This document shows, one piece after another, positions 43,665 to 52,320 of a stretch of 64,000 bases of DNA. The DNA comes from Novosphingobium sp. (GTDB taxonomy: Bacteria > Pseudomonadota > Alphaproteobacteria > Sphingomonadales > Sphingomonadaceae), in contig JACKKX010000003.1 of assembly GCA_024236215.1 (NCBI GenBank), positions 1 to 64,000 of the forward strand, in the 5' to 3' direction. Below the pieces are notes generated by a model. That model made no database searches. It saw only the letters and a program-made list of their open reading frames with translations, and was not told the origin of the DNA. Each line of letters opens with the position of its first letter. Within the stretch, counting starts at the first letter, position 1. The position numbers and the translations under genes were made by a program.

Positions 43665-44943
43665 GAATATCCTGCTTCTGGGTTCGGGCGGACGCGAACA
43701 TGCGCTGGCATGGAAGCTGGCGCAATCCCGGCTGTGCGACAAGCTCTACGCTGCCCCCGGAAATCCCGGGATTGCCGCCCATGCCGAATGCGTCGCGCTC
43801 GATCCGGCGGATCACAGCGCGGTGCTCGATTTCTGCGAGGCGCACCGCATCGCCCTGGTGGTGATTGGCCCCGAGGCGCCGCTGGTTGACGGGCTGGCGG
43901 ATTCGCTGCGCGGCGTGGGCGTGCCGGTATTCGGCCCCGGCAAGGCGGCGGCCCAGCTGGAAGGCAGCAAGGCCTTCACCAAGGAACTGTGCGCGCGCCA
44001 TGCCATCCCCACCGGCGCTTTCGCGCGGGTGGCAAGCGAAGCCGAAGGGCTGGCCGCGCTGGCCCGCTTTGGCGCCCCGGTGGTGGTCAAGGCCGATGGC
44101 CTCGCCGCAGGCAAGGGCGTGACCGTGGCCATGACCATGGCCGAAGCAGAGGAAGCCGTGCGCGAGATTTTTTCCGGTCGGTTTGGCGAAGCCGGGGCCG
44201 AGGCGGTGATCGAGGAATTCCTCGAGGGCGAGGAGGCGAGCTTCTTCGCGATCACCGACGGGCACACCGTGGTCCCCTTCGGCTCGGCGCAGGATCACAA
44301 GCGGGTCGGCGATGGCGATACCGGCCCCAATACCGGCGGGATGGGCGCCTACAGCCCCGCCCCGGTGCTGACGGCGCTGCTCGAAGGCGAGGCGCTGGAG
44401 CGGATCGTGGTGCCCACGGTGCGGGCCATGGCGGAGGAAGGCATGCCCTATTCGGGCGTGCTCTACGCCGGGCTGATGCTGACGAAGAAGGGCGTCCAGC
44501 TGATCGAATACAATTGCCGCTTCGGCGATCCCGAATGCCAGGTGCTGATGATGCGGCTGGAGAGCGATCTCGCCGAACTGCTGCTGGCGGCGGCGGAAAA
44601 CCGGCTCGCCACGCTCCAGCCCCCGCGCTTTTCGCCCGACACCGCGCTGACCGTGGTGATGGCGGCGCAGGGCTATCCCGGCACCCCGAAGAAGGGCGGC
44701 ACGATTTCCGGGATCGATGCCGCCGAAGGAGCCGGGGCCAAGATATTCCACGCCGGAACCGCCGTGGTGAAGGGCCAGCTTGTCGCCAACGGCGGCCGGG
44801 TGCTCAACGTCACCGCAAAGGGCGCCAGCGTGACCGAAGCCCAGACGCAGGCCTATGCCGCCATCGATGCGGTCCAGTTCGCCGAAGGCTTCTGCCGTCG
44901 CGACATCGGCTGGCGCGAAGTGGCGCGCGAGGCGAAGGGGTAA
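43663..44943 (+). CDS. purD: Phosphoribosylamine-glycine ligase
   Basis: 426 residues. It makes glycinamide ribonucleotide from phosphoribosylamine, glycine and ATP in purine synthesis. The N-terminus [19 protein letters not shown] is diagnostic. ATP-grasp parts include [32 protein letters not shown], the GARS loop [20 protein letters not shown], and ECRFGDPE-like [10 protein letters not shown]. The start codon shares the CATG palindrome with the xseA start on the opposite strand. Confidence 0.97.
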   Translation: MNILLLGSGGREHALAWKLAQSRLCDKLYAAPGNPGIAAHAECVALDPADHSAVLDFCEAHRIALVVIGPEAPLVDGLADSLRGVGVPVFGPGKAAAQLEGSKAFTKELCARHAIPTGAFARVASEAEGLAALARFGAPVVVKADGLAAGKGVTVAMTMAEAEEAVREIFSGRFGEAGAEAVIEEFLEGEEASFFAITDGHTVVPFGSAQDHKRVGDGDTGPNTGGMGAYSPAPVLTALLEGEALERIVVPTVRAMAEEGMPYSGVLYAGLMLTKKGVQLIEYNCRFGDPECQVLMMRLESDLAELLLAAAENRLATLQPPRFSPDTALTVVMAAQGYPGTPKKGGTISGIDAAEGAGAKIFHAGTAVVKGQLVANGGRVLNVTAKGASVTEAQTQAYAAIDAVQFAEGFCRRDIGWREVAREAKG

Positions 44944-45019
44944 GGAGTCGATTCGGGCTCCGGTGGTCGTCCATTATTGGAAGCCAGATGCGACAGGCGG
45001 AATGGCGGGAAAGTTGGGG

Positions 45020-45202
45020 TTAGCGGTCGCTGCGCCGCTTCTTCAAGAACCAATTGATGGCCGCTCGGGAGCCCAATCCCACCCCGCCAGCGATAAGTAT
45101 CGAGGGCAGAAATAGCTGCCAGATCAAGCCATGCTTGCAGGGTACGTCAGGAAGGCAATCACCAAGCGCGCTGATTATGAACGAGAAAAATATTAGCGGC
45201 AC
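45020..45202 (-). CDS. Small two-segment membrane protein, start unclear
   Basis: The frame encodes two hydrophobic segments (PLIFFSFIISALG and LFLPSILIAGGVGLG) and a basic tail (KKRRSDR), with Cys pairs in LGDCLPDVPCKHG. It looks like small sphingomonad membrane proteins. The only canonical start (GTG 45202) cuts into the first segment. The frame continues upstream to a stop at 45260-45262 through GKWGCALSAIVGV, which resembles the expected N-terminus but offers no ATG, GTG or TTG. The gene may use a rare start or may be decaying. Flanking bases 44944-45019 and 45263-45418 show nothing else. Confidence 0.45.
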   Translation of the reverse strand: MPLIFFSFIISALGDCLPDVPCKHGLIWQLFLPSILIAGGVGLGSRAAINWFLKKRRSDR

Positions 45203-45418
45203 ACCGACAATCGCCGACAGGGCGCAGCCCCATTTTCCACCTGTTGTTGGCCCGCCCCGTTAACCGCCGTTATGCATCCCGTAATGATATACCGGCCTGG
45301 ACTGGTTGCAATCTTGTCGTCTCCGAAACGTCGGATTCAGCAACTTCGGCGGGATCGGTGGACATTCTCAATCCTGCGCCGCCCATGGGCGAGCGCGGGA
45401 AGAAATCGGATCGCGCGG

Positions 45419-46231
45419 TTAGCCCATCCAGTCCTTCACCGCCCACAGCGGCAGGTAGGGGCGCCCCAGCGCCTTGTCGATCGCGTAGGGCCACCAGCCC
45501 GGGCCGAAGGGGCAATAGATCCGCACCGGCACCTCGAGCCGCCGGGCCACGGCGAGGGTGCGTTTGCGGGGTAGGCCGCGCAGTTGCTCGAGCTCGCCCG
45601 GGGTTCCCGCAGCCTTGAGCAGGGTCAGCGCGGCTTCGGCCAGATCGGGATCGTGGGTGGCAACTGCCACCGGCGCCTTGCGCCCCGCCAGCCGTGCTGC
45701 GAGGGCCAGATAATTGGCCGCGACATCGACCACATCGCCCGCCGGATCGGCCCATTCGCCCTTGACCAGCCGGATCCGCCCCGGCCCGTCGCACAGCGCG
45801 GCGGCATCGGCTGCCGAACGGCGCCAGCGCGCGGGAAGCGCCATGCCGGTTTCCGGCATGGCCAGGGCCAGCGCCAGGGTTTGCTGCGCCTGCTCTTCCT
45901 TTTGCGCATCGAACAGCAGCGGCAGCCCGGCGGCGGCGATTGCGCCGAGGTGGCCGGGATCGAAGCCCAGCGGCGGCGCCTTGACCGAAAGGTAGGCCTC
46001 GCAGTCAGCCGCAGCCAACAGCGCGGCAACCTCGCGATAGGCCGCAACGATGGTTTCGGGTGCGGCGTCGTCGGCCTGGAAATAGCCCACCACGCTCGCC
46101 ATTCCCCGCGCGGCAAGTCCAGCGCAGAGCCGCGCCGCCTCTGCCGGGCCGGGGGACGGCAAGGCTCGGCCAGCCAGTCCCGGCAGGGCGTAGCGGGCAT
46201 CGCGCAGCAGGCTGACGGGCGTGTGCTTCAT
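45419..46231 (-). CDS. Proline dehydrogenase-like protein lacking the RRxxE motif
   Basis: 270 residues. The barrel pattern of PRODH is clear: YLSVKAPPLGFD, IRLVKGEWADP (FAD/proline region), PVAVATHDPDLAEAAL, ELEQLRGLP and VRIYCPFGPGWWPYAIDK. In true proline dehydrogenases the last block continues as YxxRRxxE, whose two Arg bind the substrate carboxylate. Here it reads YAIDKALGRP. So substrate or even activity may differ. It is also short next to PutA. Its start overlaps the stop of the GNAT gene as ATGA, so the two are one transcriptional unit. Confidence 0.8.
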   Translation of the reverse strand: MKHTPVSLLRDARYALPGLAGRALPSPGPAEAARLCAGLAARGMASVVGYFQADDAAPETIVAAYREVAALLAAADCEAYLSVKAPPLGFDPGHLGAIAAAGLPLLFDAQKEEQAQQTLALALAMPETGMALPARWRRSAADAAALCDGPGRIRLVKGEWADPAGDVVDVAANYLALAARLAGRKAPVAVATHDPDLAEAALTLLKAAGTPGELEQLRGLPRKRTLAVARRLEVPVRIYCPFGPGWWPYAIDKALGRPYLPLWAVKDWMG

Positions 46232-47334
46232 CGCCCCGCCCGCCCCATGCGCCGACCGATCCAGGCCAGGGCGTCAGCGATCACGGCGACCGCGCCGCGA
46301 AGATTGAAAGGGTAGGTCCGCAGCCTCAGGCATTGCCCTTCGTCGCGCGTCCACAGTTCGGCGATCCACGGTTCGGCCTCGCCGAGCAGCTCGTAGCCGC
46401 GAAGGCCGCGCCGCGCTGCCGCGCCAAGGGTATGGAGCATCAGCAAGGTGCCCGGCGAACAGCGGGCATAGGCCTCGTCATAGCCGATCTTGTAAAGCCA
46501 GTAGCGGCCCGCCCATTCGACCGCGAGCTGCATCGCGACCGCCTTGCCAGCGATCCGCAGGAAGGCAATCCGCAGGGTTCCGGCCTCGGCGGCCGATCGC
46601 AGGTAGGCACGGAAAAACGCCTCCTTGCCCGGATCGCTGGCAATCGCGGTTCCGGCCTGGCGCTTCCAGCCCTGCAGCTCAACGCCGATCGCTTCGTCGA
46701 ACAGGGCGTCAAACCGGTCGGGCGTGGGCGTGACGAGCTCGAAGCTGACCTCGCCAAATTCGGCCGCCCGGCGCGCCGCCCGGCGGAAATCAGAGCGGCG
46801 CCCCGCGTTGAAGTGGCTTTCGGGTTCGCCCCAGGTTGGGTCGAGTTCGATCCGGGGGCACGGCGCCGCAGGGCGCAGCCGCAGCCATCCGTGCCCCTTC
46901 ATCGCCTCGCGCAGCGCCGGTATCAGGGGAGAGGCGGCGGGCAAGCGGTCAAGATCGAGCGGTCGCCCCTGGGCAACGATCTGCCGGGCCAGCACACCGG
47001 CCGTCTCCTCGTCGCGGCAAAGCGCGTCGCCGGGCTCGTAGATTTCGCGGGCGCCGGGCAGCCTCCAGCGAGCCAGCACACCGGCGGAGCGGCACAAGGC
47101 CAGCATCGCTGCGGGGCGGCCTGGCAAGCCGGCCTGGAAAAGCACGATCGGCGAATGCTCCAGCAAGGTCTGCCCCAGCGCAAGCACGAAGCGGGCGTCC
47201 TGTGTCGGCAGGCTGGCCCGCGATTCGAGCCGAGCCCAGCCGAGCAGCAGCGCCCCCGCCCCCTCGGGGCGATCGAGCGAGACCGGATCGAGCGGAATCG
47301 CGGGCGGGGTGCAGCTCAGCATCGATGCGCTCAT
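46228..47334 (-). CDS. GNAT family N-acetyltransferase (FemAB/BioF2-like)
   Basis: 368 residues, cytoplasmic. The C-terminal half matches the Acetyltransf_6 (BioF2-like) domain: NAGRRSDFRRAARRAAEFG, FFRAYLRSAAEAGTLRIAFL, RIAGKAVAMQLAVEWAGRYWLYKIGYDEAYARCSPG is the central block (its key parts are AVAMQL, YWLYKIGYDE and PGTLL), then GYELLGEAEPW. Such proteins transfer acyl or aminoacyl groups and often serve envelope polysaccharide or peptidoglycan pathways. It is the first gene of a two-gene operon with the PRODH-like protein. The substrate is unknown. Confidence 0.82.
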   Translation of the reverse strand: MSASMLSCTPPAIPLDPVSLDRPEGAGALLLGWARLESRASLPTQDARFVLALGQTLLEHSPIVLFQAGLPGRPAAMLALCRSAGVLARWRLPGAREIYEPGDALCRDEETAGVLARQIVAQGRPLDLDRLPAASPLIPALREAMKGHGWLRLRPAAPCPRIELDPTWGEPESHFNAGRRSDFRRAARRAAEFGEVSFELVTPTPDRFDALFDEAIGVELQGWKRQAGTAIASDPGKEAFFRAYLRSAAEAGTLRIAFLRIAGKAVAMQLAVEWAGRYWLYKIGYDEAYARCSPGTLLMLHTLGAAARRGLRGYELLGEAEPWIAELWTRDEGQCLRLRTYPFNLRGAVAVIADALAWIGRRMGRAGR

Positions 47335-47377
47335 AGCGCACGATTGCTAACGCTTTGCTGCCCGCGCGCGGGGTTTC

Positions 47378-47413
47378 AAACGCAAACGGCGCCCACCCCG
47401 GGGGGTAGGCGCC
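47378..47413 (-). terminator. Terminator of the Asp/Ala/Thr-rich lipoprotein gene
   Basis: On the minus strand GGCGCCTACCCC pairs with GGGGTGGGCGCC (12 bp with one G-U), followed by GTTTGCGTTT. It lies just past the lipoprotein stop and before the GNAT start. Confidence 0.7.
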
Positions 47414-47446
47414 GCTGCTGCCAGGCCGTTACCGGCCGGGCGAAAA

Positions 47447-47647
47447 TTACATCTTGGCAGCGTCGGTCGCGGCGTCGGTAGCAGCGTCGGTCGCGGCAGC
47501 AGCATCGGTGGCGGCGGCGGCGTCGGTCGCGGCGTCGGTCGGCGCGGCTTCTTCGGTGGCGGCCGGAGCGGCTTCTTCACCCTTGCTGCAGGCAGCGAGC
47601 GCCAGCGAGCTGGCAACGGTAGCGAGTACGAGAACGGTCTTGCGCAT
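47447..47647 (-). CDS. Small low-complexity lipoprotein
   Basis: 66 residues from the ATG at 47647. A preceding ATG at 47653 sits only 1 nt after AGGGGG, so the second is better spaced. The lipobox LALAAC predicts lipid attachment at Cys. The rest is almost only Ala, Thr, Asp, Glu and Pro, with about five copies of an ATDA/ATDAA unit encoded by GC-rich triplet repeats (47458-47560). It should be disordered and negatively charged, perhaps a periplasmic spacer. Many alphaproteobacteria have such small lipoproteins of unknown role. Confidence 0.7.
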   Translation of the reverse strand: MRKTVLVLATVASSLALAACSKGEEAAPAATEEAAPTDAATDAAAATDAAAATDAATDAATDAAKM

Positions 47648-47736
47648 GGTCATGCCCCCTATGGTTTAAGGCGGCGCAACCCTAATCGAATCTCCCCGCT
47701 CCTAGCAAATGGGAAATTGCATTTGTCGCCAGAAAT

Positions 47737-48732
47737 TTAGGAGAATCGTGCCGCGACCAGCGCGGGAAGATCTGCTTCGGGCCGGGCGCCGTAGTGCGAG
47801 ATCACCTCGGCTGCGCAGACCGCGCCCAGCGTCAGGCAATCCTGCACCGCGCGGCCGCGTACATGACCGAACAGGAATCCGGCCGCGAAAAGGTCGCCCG
47901 CTCCGGTGGTGTCGACCACCTGCTCAACCGGCTCGGCAGGCACGGCGAAGCGTTCGCCCCCGGCCATGGCGACCGCGCCCTTCTCGCTTCGGGTTACCAC
48001 CAGCAGCGGCACCTTGGGGGCCAGCTCGGCCAGCCCGCGGTCGAAATCGTCATGCCCGGTGAGCGCCGCCAGTTCGACATGGTTGGCAAACAGGATGTCG
48101 ATTTCGCCGGTCTCGATCATCGCGCGGAAATCGGCGCCGTGGCGCTCGATCACAAAGGCATCCGAGAGGGTGAAGGCAACCTTGCGCCCGGCCTCCTTGG
48201 CCGCCGCGATCGCACGGCGCATCGCCGCTCGCGGCTCTTCGGGGTCCCACAGGTAACCTTCGAGATAGAGGATCTTGGCATCGCGGATCGCCGCCTCGTC
48301 GAGGGCCTCAGGGGGAAGGAACTGCGAGGCACCAAGAAAGGTGTTCATGGTCCGCTGCCCATCCGAAGTGACGAAGATCAGGCAGCGCGCGGTGGGTGGG
48401 TCGCCGGGGCGGGCGGGAGTTGCAAACTCGATTCCACCGGCGCGGATATCATGCGCGAAAACCTCGCCCAGCTGATCCTCGGCGACTTGGCCGATGAAGG
48501 CGCAGCGCGCGCCCAGCGCCGCCAGCCCGGCGAGCGTGTTGGCCGCCGATCCCCCCGAAATCTCGCGCGCGGGGCCCATGGCGTCATAGAGCGCATGGGC
48601 GCGCTCGGTATCGATCAGGGTCATTCCCCCGCGCACCAGCCCAAGCGCATCGATCAGGCCATCTTCGCACGGGGCCATGACATCGACGATCGCGTTGCCA
48701 ATGGCGATCACGTCGGTTCGGGGTGCGGACAT
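47737..48732 (-). CDS. Adenosine kinase (PfkB family)
   Basis: 331 residues. The PfkB signatures are complete: GGSAANTLAGLAALG near the N-terminus and DTTGAGDLFAAGFLFG with the catalytic Asp near the C-terminus. DVIAIGNAIVDVMA and the lid region SDGQRTMNTFLGAS fit adenosine kinase-like members. It would phosphorylate adenosine, or a related sugar or nucleoside, in the cytoplasm. AAGGA before the ATG at 48732 supports the start. It is divergent from the lipoprotein gene at 48846. Confidence 0.88.
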   Translation of the reverse strand: MSAPRTDVIAIGNAIVDVMAPCEDGLIDALGLVRGGMTLIDTERAHALYDAMGPAREISGGSAANTLAGLAALGARCAFIGQVAEDQLGEVFAHDIRAGGIEFATPARPGDPPTARCLIFVTSDGQRTMNTFLGASQFLPPEALDEAAIRDAKILYLEGYLWDPEEPRAAMRRAIAAAKEAGRKVAFTLSDAFVIERHGADFRAMIETGEIDILFANHVELAALTGHDDFDRGLAELAPKVPLLVVTRSEKGAVAMAGGERFAVPAEPVEQVVDTTGAGDLFAAGFLFGHVRGRAVQDCLTLGAVCAAEVISHYGARPEADLPALVAARFS

Positions 48733-48845
48733 GGCAATTCCTTGGCGCTGAAAGGCTTGGTTCCGGCGCGCCTAGCGGGCATGTCGGCGCAGGGCAAGGT
48801 GCTGGCGCGTTGACAGCGCGGCGCAACGCGGCAAAGCCGCGCGGG

Positions 48846-49286
48846 ATGAACAGATGCGCGCTCATTGTCCCTGCCCTTGCCTTGTCCCTTGCCGGCTGCG
48901 GCGGCGCCGAGGGAGTCAAGACCGCGGCGTCCCGGCCCGCTCCGCAGCCGCCCGGCGCGCAAGGCGCCAATCCGCAGGTTGTGGTCCGCCCGCCCCTGCG
49001 CACCCCGCCGCCCGCCGCAAAACGCCAGGTCGCGCCCGGACTCGAAGGGGTGATCGGGGCCACGGTCAATGAACTGACAGGCCAGTTCGGCACGGCGCGG
49101 CTCGACGTTTACGAAGGCGATGCCCGCAAGCTGCAGTTCGTCGGCAGTGCCTGCGTGCTCGACGTGTTTCTCTATCCCCCGGCCCCGGGACGCGAACCCG
49201 AGGCGACCTATGTCGAGGCGCGCCGAGCCAGCGACGCGCAGGATGTCAGCGATGCCGCCTGCATCGCGGCGCTGCGGCGGCGCTAA
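48846..49286 (+). CDS. Hypothetical lipoprotein
   Basis: 146 residues. The ATG at 48846 gives a lipoprotein signal (ALIVPALALSLAGCGG, lipobox LAGC); a longer frame from 48723 runs into the divergent kinase gene and is rejected. A Pro-rich linker (RPAPQPPGAQGANPQVVVRPP) leads to a small domain with GVIGATVNELTGQFGTARLD and KLQFVGSACVLDVFLYP. The second half resembles SmpA/OmlA-like small beta domains, but the match is weak. It is probably tethered in the periplasm. Confidence 0.65.
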   Translation: MNRCALIVPALALSLAGCGGAEGVKTAASRPAPQPPGAQGANPQVVVRPPLRTPPPAAKRQVAPGLEGVIGATVNELTGQFGTARLDVYEGDARKLQFVGSACVLDVFLYPPAPGREPEATYVEARRASDAQDVSDAACIAALRRR

Positions 49287-49346
49287 CCGGGATTTAAGGT
49301 TACTGCGGCACAAGGCGGGCAAAGGAAACCTGGGGACCTTTGCCCG

Positions 49347-50306
49347 ATGAGCATGCATTTTCGTGAAATCGCCATCCAGGCGGCAGCCGACGGCGCGATT
49401 AGCGCCGAGGAGATCCTGTCGCTGCGCCAGGCCGGCTGGGCCGACGGCAAGATGGATCCCGAAGAAGCCGAGGCGCTGTTCAGCGCCAACGAACACCTCG
49501 TCGATCCTTCGCCCGAATGGAGCGACTTCTTCGTCGAGGCGCTGACCGAATTCATCGTCAACACCGTCCACCCCAAGGGCTATGTCGACGAGATCATGGC
49601 CGAGGAGCTGGTCGCCCGGATCGACCGCGACGGCCGCGTCGCGACCATGACCGAGCTCGAACTGCTGGTGAAGGTGCTCGAAAAGGCCACCAGCACGCCC
49701 GCCAGCCTCAAGGCCTATGCGCTGCGCCAGATCGAGGAGGCGGTGATCTCGGGCGAGGGGCCGACCCGCAATGGTCAGCTCGATCCGGGCGGCGTCAATG
49801 GCACCGAATGCGCCTTGCTGCGCCGCATGATCTTCGCGGCAGGCGGCGATCGCCCCGCAAGCGTGAGCAAGGCCGAGGCCGAGATGCTGTTCCGCATCAA
49901 GGACGCGACGCTCTACGACAACAACGCCGATGAGTGGGAGAAGCTGTTCGTTCAGGGCGTGGCCAATTTCCTGCTCGGGTTTGGCGGCCACGAGCCGCTC
50001 GACAAGCAGCGCGCGGTTGAGCTGGAAGCCTTCATGAACGCCGAGGGAGCCGGGATCGGCGCTTTCCTCGGCCGCATGCTGCGCAGCGAGGTCGATGACA
50101 ACGTCGGCTCGGCGTTTGGCAGCCTGCTCGACCTGGGCACACATGGATCGGAGCTTGAGGCCGAGGTAGAGGAAGCCGCACAGCTGACCGATGCGGAAGA
50201 GCTGTGGCTGCTCGACCATGTCGATGCCGATGAGGAGCTTGATCCGCTGGAAAAGGCGCTGCTTCAGTTCATCGCCGAGGAAACCGGCGAGAATCCGCTG
50301 ATCTGA
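49347..50306 (+). CDS. Acidic helical protein with EF-hand-like segments, unknown function
   Basis: 319 residues, strongly acidic, no signal peptide or membrane segment. It contains several DGxIxxEE-type helix-loop-helix stretches (AADGAISAEEILSLR; WADGKMDPEEAEALF; RIDRDGRVATMTELE; VDADEELDPLEKALL) spaced along the length, like TerB or EF-hand-like repeats. An amphipathic middle (EWEKLFVQGVANFLLGFGGHE) may bind a partner. I know no characterised homolog. It converges on sufA, 15 nt away, and is probably transcribed alone. Confidence 0.6.
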   Translation: MSMHFREIAIQAAADGAISAEEILSLRQAGWADGKMDPEEAEALFSANEHLVDPSPEWSDFFVEALTEFIVNTVHPKGYVDEIMAEELVARIDRDGRVATMTELELLVKVLEKATSTPASLKAYALRQIEEAVISGEGPTRNGQLDPGGVNGTECALLRRMIFAAGGDRPASVSKAEAEMLFRIKDATLYDNNADEWEKLFVQGVANFLLGFGGHEPLDKQRAVELEAFMNAEGAGIGAFLGRMLRSEVDDNVGSAFGSLLDLGTHGSELEAEVEEAAQLTDAEELWLLDHVDADEELDPLEKALLQFIAEETGENPLI

Positions 50307-50325
50307 CGGGGACTCCCCAAATCAG
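50298..50325. other. Hairpin over both stop codons of convergent genes
   Basis: CTGAT...GGGG-ACT-CCCC...ATCAG covers the stop codons of the acidic protein gene and sufA. There is no T-run on either side, so it is at best a weak bidirectional terminator. Confidence 0.3.
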
Positions 50326-50678
50326 ACCGTAAAGCTTTCTCCGCAGCCGCAACTGCCCTTGGCGTTCGGGTTCTGGAACACGAACCCGGCGGTGAAATCG
50401 TCTTCCTGCCAGTCCATCGTGCTGCCGATCAGGTAGAGCACCGATGCTCCGTCGATGAAGAACAGCCCGCCCGGGGTCTCGATCCGCTCGTCGATCGGAT
50501 CGGCCGCGCTGACATAGTCGACCGAATAGGCCAGCCCCGAACAGCCCCGGCGCGGGGTTGAAAGCTTGACCCCGATCGCGCCTTCGGGGGCCTGGGCCAT
50601 CAGCCGGGCGATCCGCGCCTCGGCGGCGGGGGTGAGGATCACGGCGGCGGGGCGCTGGCGGGTGGTTGCAGACATCAT
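50322..50678 (-). CDS. sufA: HesB/IscA-family Fe-S carrier (SufA-like)
   Basis: 118 residues starting at the first of two adjacent ATGs (50678), which overlaps the sufT stop as ATGA. The A-type carrier Cys residues are present: RRGCSGLAYSVDY and the C-terminal SCGCGESF. GVKLSTPRRGCSG and FFIDGASVLYLIGSTMDW are typical. It should receive Fe-S clusters from SufBCD and hand them to apoproteins. It is the last gene of the suf operon. ErpA-type function cannot be excluded. Confidence 0.9.
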   Translation of the reverse strand: MMSATTRQRPAAVILTPAAEARIARLMAQAPEGAIGVKLSTPRRGCSGLAYSVDYVSAADPIDERIETPGGLFFIDGASVLYLIGSTMDWQEDDFTAGFVFQNPNAKGSCGCGESFTV

Positions 50679-51163
50679 AGCATCCCCAGTTCGAGCCGCG
50701 CTTCGTCGCTCATCTTGGCCGGATCCCACGGCGGATCCCAGACCAGATGCACTTCGGCATCGCGCACGCCGGGCACCGCGCCAACCCGCAGCTCGACCTC
50801 GCCGGGCATCGATTCGGCTACCGGACAATGCGGGGTGGTCAGCGTCATGGTCACGATCACCGACCCTTCGGCGGTCACGTCCACCCCGTAGATCAGGCCA
50901 AGATCGTAGATGTTGACCGGAATTTCGGGATCGAAGATGTCCTTGAGCGCCGCAATCACCGCTTCGTAGAGCTCGCCCCCCGGTTCGCCGGGCGCCACCC
51001 CCGAAGGTGCGGCCTTGAGGAAGCCTTCGAGATAGTCGCGCTTGCGCTCAAGCTTTTCGGACGGCGCCTCGGCATCGTCGACCCGCGCCCGCGGCGGCGG
51101 GGCGACGCTTTCGACCCGCTCGATGGAGAATTTGGATTCGCCGATTTCTTCAGAGCCAGTCAC
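50675..51163 (-). CDS. sufT: SUF-system MIP18/DUF59 protein (SufT-like)
   Basis: 162 residues. A variable N-terminal half precedes the MIP18 domain: LKDIFDPEIPVNIYDLGLIY, VTMTLTTPHCPVAESMP with the conserved Cys, and VHLVWDPPWDPAKMSDEARL. SufT-type proteins help Fe-S maturation of target enzymes. Both ends are coupled: ATGA overlap with sufS upstream and ATGA overlap with sufA downstream. Confidence 0.9.
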   Translation of the reverse strand: MTGSEEIGESKFSIERVESVAPPPRARVDDAEAPSEKLERKRDYLEGFLKAAPSGVAPGEPGGELYEAVIAALKDIFDPEIPVNIYDLGLIYGVDVTAEGSVIVTMTLTTPHCPVAESMPGEVELRVGAVPGVRDAEVHLVWDPPWDPAKMSDEARLELGML

Positions 51164-52320
51164 CCGAAGATCCTCCGTGTCCTTTCGATCCCGCGCAGCA
51201 GCGCGGCGATATCGCTTTCGTCCGAATAGAGCCCGAAGCTGGCCCGCGCCGTGGCCGGAACGCCAAGATGGTCCATCAACGGCTGGGCGCAGTGATGCCC
51301 GGCGCGGATCGCCACGCCTTCCTCGTCCAATATGGTGCCCAGATCGTGCGGATGAACCCCATCCATCACAAAGCTGACGATCCCCGCGCTTTGCTCCGGC
51401 CCGAACAGGGTTACATCGTTGCGCTGGCGCAGCGCGTGGCGCAGCGCGGCGACCAGCCCCGCCTCGTGGGCGTGGATCGAGTCGAGCCCGATCGCGCCGA
51501 CATAGTCCGCCGCCGCGCCAAATCCGATCGCCTCGACGATCGCCGGGGTGCCGGCCTCGAAGCGCTGCGGGCTTGGCGCATAGGTGGTCTTCGCAAAGGT
51601 CACCCGGTCAATCATCGCCCCGCCCCCCTGCCAGGGCGGCATGGCATCGAGCAGCTCCGCCCTGCCCCACAGCGCCCCGATCCCGGTCGGGCCGTAAAGC
51701 TTGTGCGCGGAAAAGGCGTAGAAATCGCAGCCCAGCGCCGCAACATCGACCGGCAGCCGCGCCGCCGCCTGGCACCCGTCGAGCAGCAACATGGCCCCGA
51801 CCCGGTGCGCCAGATCCGCCGCGCGGGGCACATCGAGCACCGAACCGAGCACATTGGAAACATGCGCGAAGGCAACCATCGTGTGCTCGCGCGTGAGCAT
51901 GGCCTCGGCCGCGTCGAGATCGATCCGCCCATCCGCAGTGAGCGGGCAGACATCGACCTGCCAACCGGCCAGTTGCCAAGGGACAATATTGGAATGGTGC
52001 TCGAGCTGACTCAGCAGCACCCGGCCCTTGCGGGGCCAGGAATAGGCCAGCAGATTGATCGCCTCGGTCGCGCCGCGGGTAAAGACGATCTCGTCGGCGC
52101 GGCCGCCGATCAGCGCCGCGACCTTTCCGCGCGCCGCCTCGAAGGCCAGCGTCATTTCCGCCGAGCGGGCGTAGACCCCGCGGTGGACCGTGGCATAGTC
52201 GCGCCCCAGGGCTGCAGTGCAGGCGTCGATCACTGACTGCGGCTTCTGCGCAGTGGCCGCCGAATCGAGGTAGTGCCAACCGCCCGCCAGGCCCGGAAAT
52301 TCTTCGCGGCGAAGGTTCAC
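51160..52320 (-). CDS. sufS: Cysteine desulfurase SufS
   Basis: 386 residues. It takes sulfur from cysteine for Fe-S cluster assembly using PLP. The PLP Lys lies in YAFSAHKLYGPTGIGALWG, and the active Cys in RAGHHCAQPLMDHLG sits where group II (SufS/CsdA) enzymes carry it. DSAATAQKP, FTRGATEAINLLA and ANVLGS-like VSNVLGS complete the family pattern. No sufE gene is visible in the window. The start overlaps the sufD stop by 4 nt. Confidence 0.96.
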   Translation of the reverse strand: MNLRREEFPGLAGGWHYLDSAATAQKPQSVIDACTAALGRDYATVHRGVYARSAEMTLAFEAARGKVAALIGGRADEIVFTRGATEAINLLAYSWPRKGRVLLSQLEHHSNIVPWQLAGWQVDVCPLTADGRIDLDAAEAMLTREHTMVAFAHVSNVLGSVLDVPRAADLAHRVGAMLLLDGCQAAARLPVDVAALGCDFYAFSAHKLYGPTGIGALWGRAELLDAMPPWQGGGAMIDRVTFAKTTYAPSPQRFEAGTPAIVEAIGFGAAADYVGAIGLDSIHAHEAGLVAALRHALRQRNDVTLFGPEQSAGIVSFVMDGVHPHDLGTILDEEGVAIRAGHHCAQPLMDHLGVPATARASFGLYSDESDIAALLRGIERTRRIFG

